Assembly: GCA_937141995.1 (NCBI GenBank)
Contig: CAKZQX010000058.1
Location: 1 to 5,628 of the forward strand
Origin: an uncultured Chloroflexaceae bacterium
GTDB lineage: Bacteria > Chloroflexota > Chloroflexia > Chloroflexales > Chloroflexaceae
Reading direction: 5' to 3'
DNA: 5,628 nt
Shown here: positions 4,755 to 5,628 of the stretch, in pieces
Layout of the letters: each line of letters starts with the position of its first letter
Position numbering within the stretch: position 1 is the stretch's first letter
Notes under the pieces: generated by a model
The model's database searches: none
What the model was told of the DNA's origin: nothing
The model's input: only the letters and a program-made list of their open reading frames with translations
Program-made: the position numbers and the translations under genes

Positions 4755-5573
4755 ATGGAAACCTTTCTGAATATCTTTGCGCCGGTTGCGTTTACGATTT
4801 TCTTTGTCGGGGTGGGGTTACGTCTGAGTCGCTGGTTCCTTGCCGTGGTTACGCCGCGCCGGATTCGTGGCAGCACTCAGGCGTTCATCGGTGGTCCGCA
4901 GCCGATGAGCCTGCCGGCGGCGCTCAAGGCGGTCCTGATCGATCCGGTGACGCATTTCTATATGAAGGCCAACAAGACCTGGGGCCGTGGCTATATGCTC
5001 TACCATATGGCGATCATTACCGAGGTGACAGGTTACACGCTGGCGGCGTTTGTCCTGTTTGCACGGATGATTGCCGGGCAGGGCGTGCCGGATGTGGCGC
5101 GACATCTTGAACAGAGCCAGAACTATGCCCCGGCTAATCTGCTGGCGATTGTCTTTGGCAATGGCGAGCCGCTGCAGGCGCAGTTCCTCTTTGGCGATTT
5201 TGCGACCCTCTTCATTAGCGTGACCTGGGTGGCCGTGATCTGTGCGGTGCTGGGCAACTTCCATCTGATGTACACGCTGCTGCGCGGACGCCATACCGCT
5301 ATCGTCGGTGATATTGACGAGGCCGCAAAGGGTATTCGCGCAAAAGGCCGTCTGTCCTGGGATCGTCTGCTGGTGCGCTCGCTCATCTTCTGCATCATCT
5401 GGACGGAACTGCTGGCCCGGCTCCATCTTGTGCCCGGTATCGTGTTTGTTCACTCCGCGCTGGGGGTGACACTCTTTACGCTGTTGCCGTTTACTTACCT
5501 CTTCCACATCGTCTACAATGTCCTGGCGGTCTTCTACGCGACCCGCCGCCGGATGGTAGGAACGGTGGCATAG
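4755..5573 (+). CDS. NarI/DsrM-like membrane cytochrome b subunit
   Basis: A 272-residue membrane protein with five predicted helices (about 8-30, 82-104, 147-177, 206-224, 229-261), the topology of the NarI/DsrM/HdrE cytochrome b family that exchanges electrons with quinones. The last helix has the family pattern: His233 and His251 exactly 18 residues apart around LPFTYLFH, matching NarI His187 and His205. In helix 2, LYH places His84 on NarI His56, but the residue ten further on, His66 in NarI, is Tyr94 here. One haem ligand set may therefore be missing or replaced; His170, His224 and Glu90 are other candidates. Its place directly behind the HdrD/DsrK-like gene suggests that it anchors that protein to the membrane and links it to the quinone pool. 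It has its own good ribosome binding site. Confidence 0.88.
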   Translation: METFLNIFAPVAFTIFFVGVGLRLSRWFLAVVTPRRIRGSTQAFIGGPQPMSLPAALKAVLIDPVTHFYMKANKTWGRGYMLYHMAIITEVTGYTLAAFVLFARMIAGQGVPDVARHLEQSQNYAPANLLAIVFGNGEPLQAQFLFGDFATLFISVTWVAVICAVLGNFHLMYTLLRGRHTAIVGDIDEAAKGIRAKGRLSWDRLLVRSLIFCIIWTELLARLHLVPGIVFVHSALGVTLFTLLPFTYLFHIVYNVLAVFYATRRRMVGTVA

Positions 5574-5628
5574 TGGTAGAACGCTCCGCTGGTTACCACC
5601 GAACATAACCCTGGTTGAAAATCCCGGA
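5574..5628. other. Tail behind the operon with competing weak stems, tRNA-like wording
   Basis: GTGGTA (5573-5578) can pair with TACCAC (5594-5599), or CGGTGG (5563-5568) with CCACCG (5596-5601); the two exclude each other. No T-run follows, so I do not call a terminator. Words here recall a tRNA (AGTGGTAGAAC, then GGTTGAAAATCCCGG), but the anticodon stem fails and the T-stem has a mismatch. Confidence 0.25.

Noticed and set aside
4818..5606. 262-codon minus-strand frame opposite the cytochrome b gene
   Set aside because: It is an antisense shadow; the plus-strand frame has helices, haem ligands and a good ribosome binding site.

Overview
The window looks like a chromosomal piece of a moderately GC-rich aerobic or facultative bacterium. 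My best guess is a filamentous Chloroflexota of the Chloroflexus/Roseiflexus type. This is an inference from the style of the encoded proteins, the heptamer tandem repeats and the many short palindromes in the spacers; no marker gene settles it. Four protein genes are supported, in two divergent blocks separated by about 1 kb of repeat-rich, partly AT-rich DNA.

Left block (minus strand). The 5' 316 codons of a caa3-type cytochrome c oxidase subunit II (coxB), with a CuA site and a fused c-type haem domain, run off the left edge. Its 783-bp upstream spacer holds a near-consensus sigma70 promoter (TTGACA-N17-TATACT), a CACAA-N6-TTGTG dyad over the predicted transcription start, a leader of about 285 nt with alternative hairpins, a GTAG-footed REP-like hairpin and three ACAAA blocks at 11-bp spacing. 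Behind it lies a complete group II truncated haemoglobin gene (1732-2124) with its own extended -10 promoter. Its intrinsic terminator starts immediately after the stop codon.

Central spacer (2125-3126). A 106-bp MITE-like insertion with imperfect ~23-bp terminal inverted repeats and a perfect 8-bp target duplication lies just upstream of the globin promoter. It is followed by eight 7-bp tandem units, a pair of 40-bp direct repeats, a possible sigma70 promoter facing right, a hairpin, a cluster of GATA/TATC palindromes and two further dyads.

Right block (plus strand). A two-gene operon encodes a 525-aa HdrD/DsrK-like iron-sulphur protein (two [4Fe-4S] motifs plus one intact CCG site) and a 272-aa five-helix NarI/DsrM-like membrane cytochrome b. 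Together they suggest a membrane complex moving electrons between the quinone pool and a cytoplasmic thiol/disulphide-type or unknown substrate. The same CACAA-N6-TTGTG dyad stands 61 bp upstream of this operon's start and at the coxB promoter, so the oxidase and the Hdr-like module may share a regulator. No known defence, CRISPR or phage system is visible.
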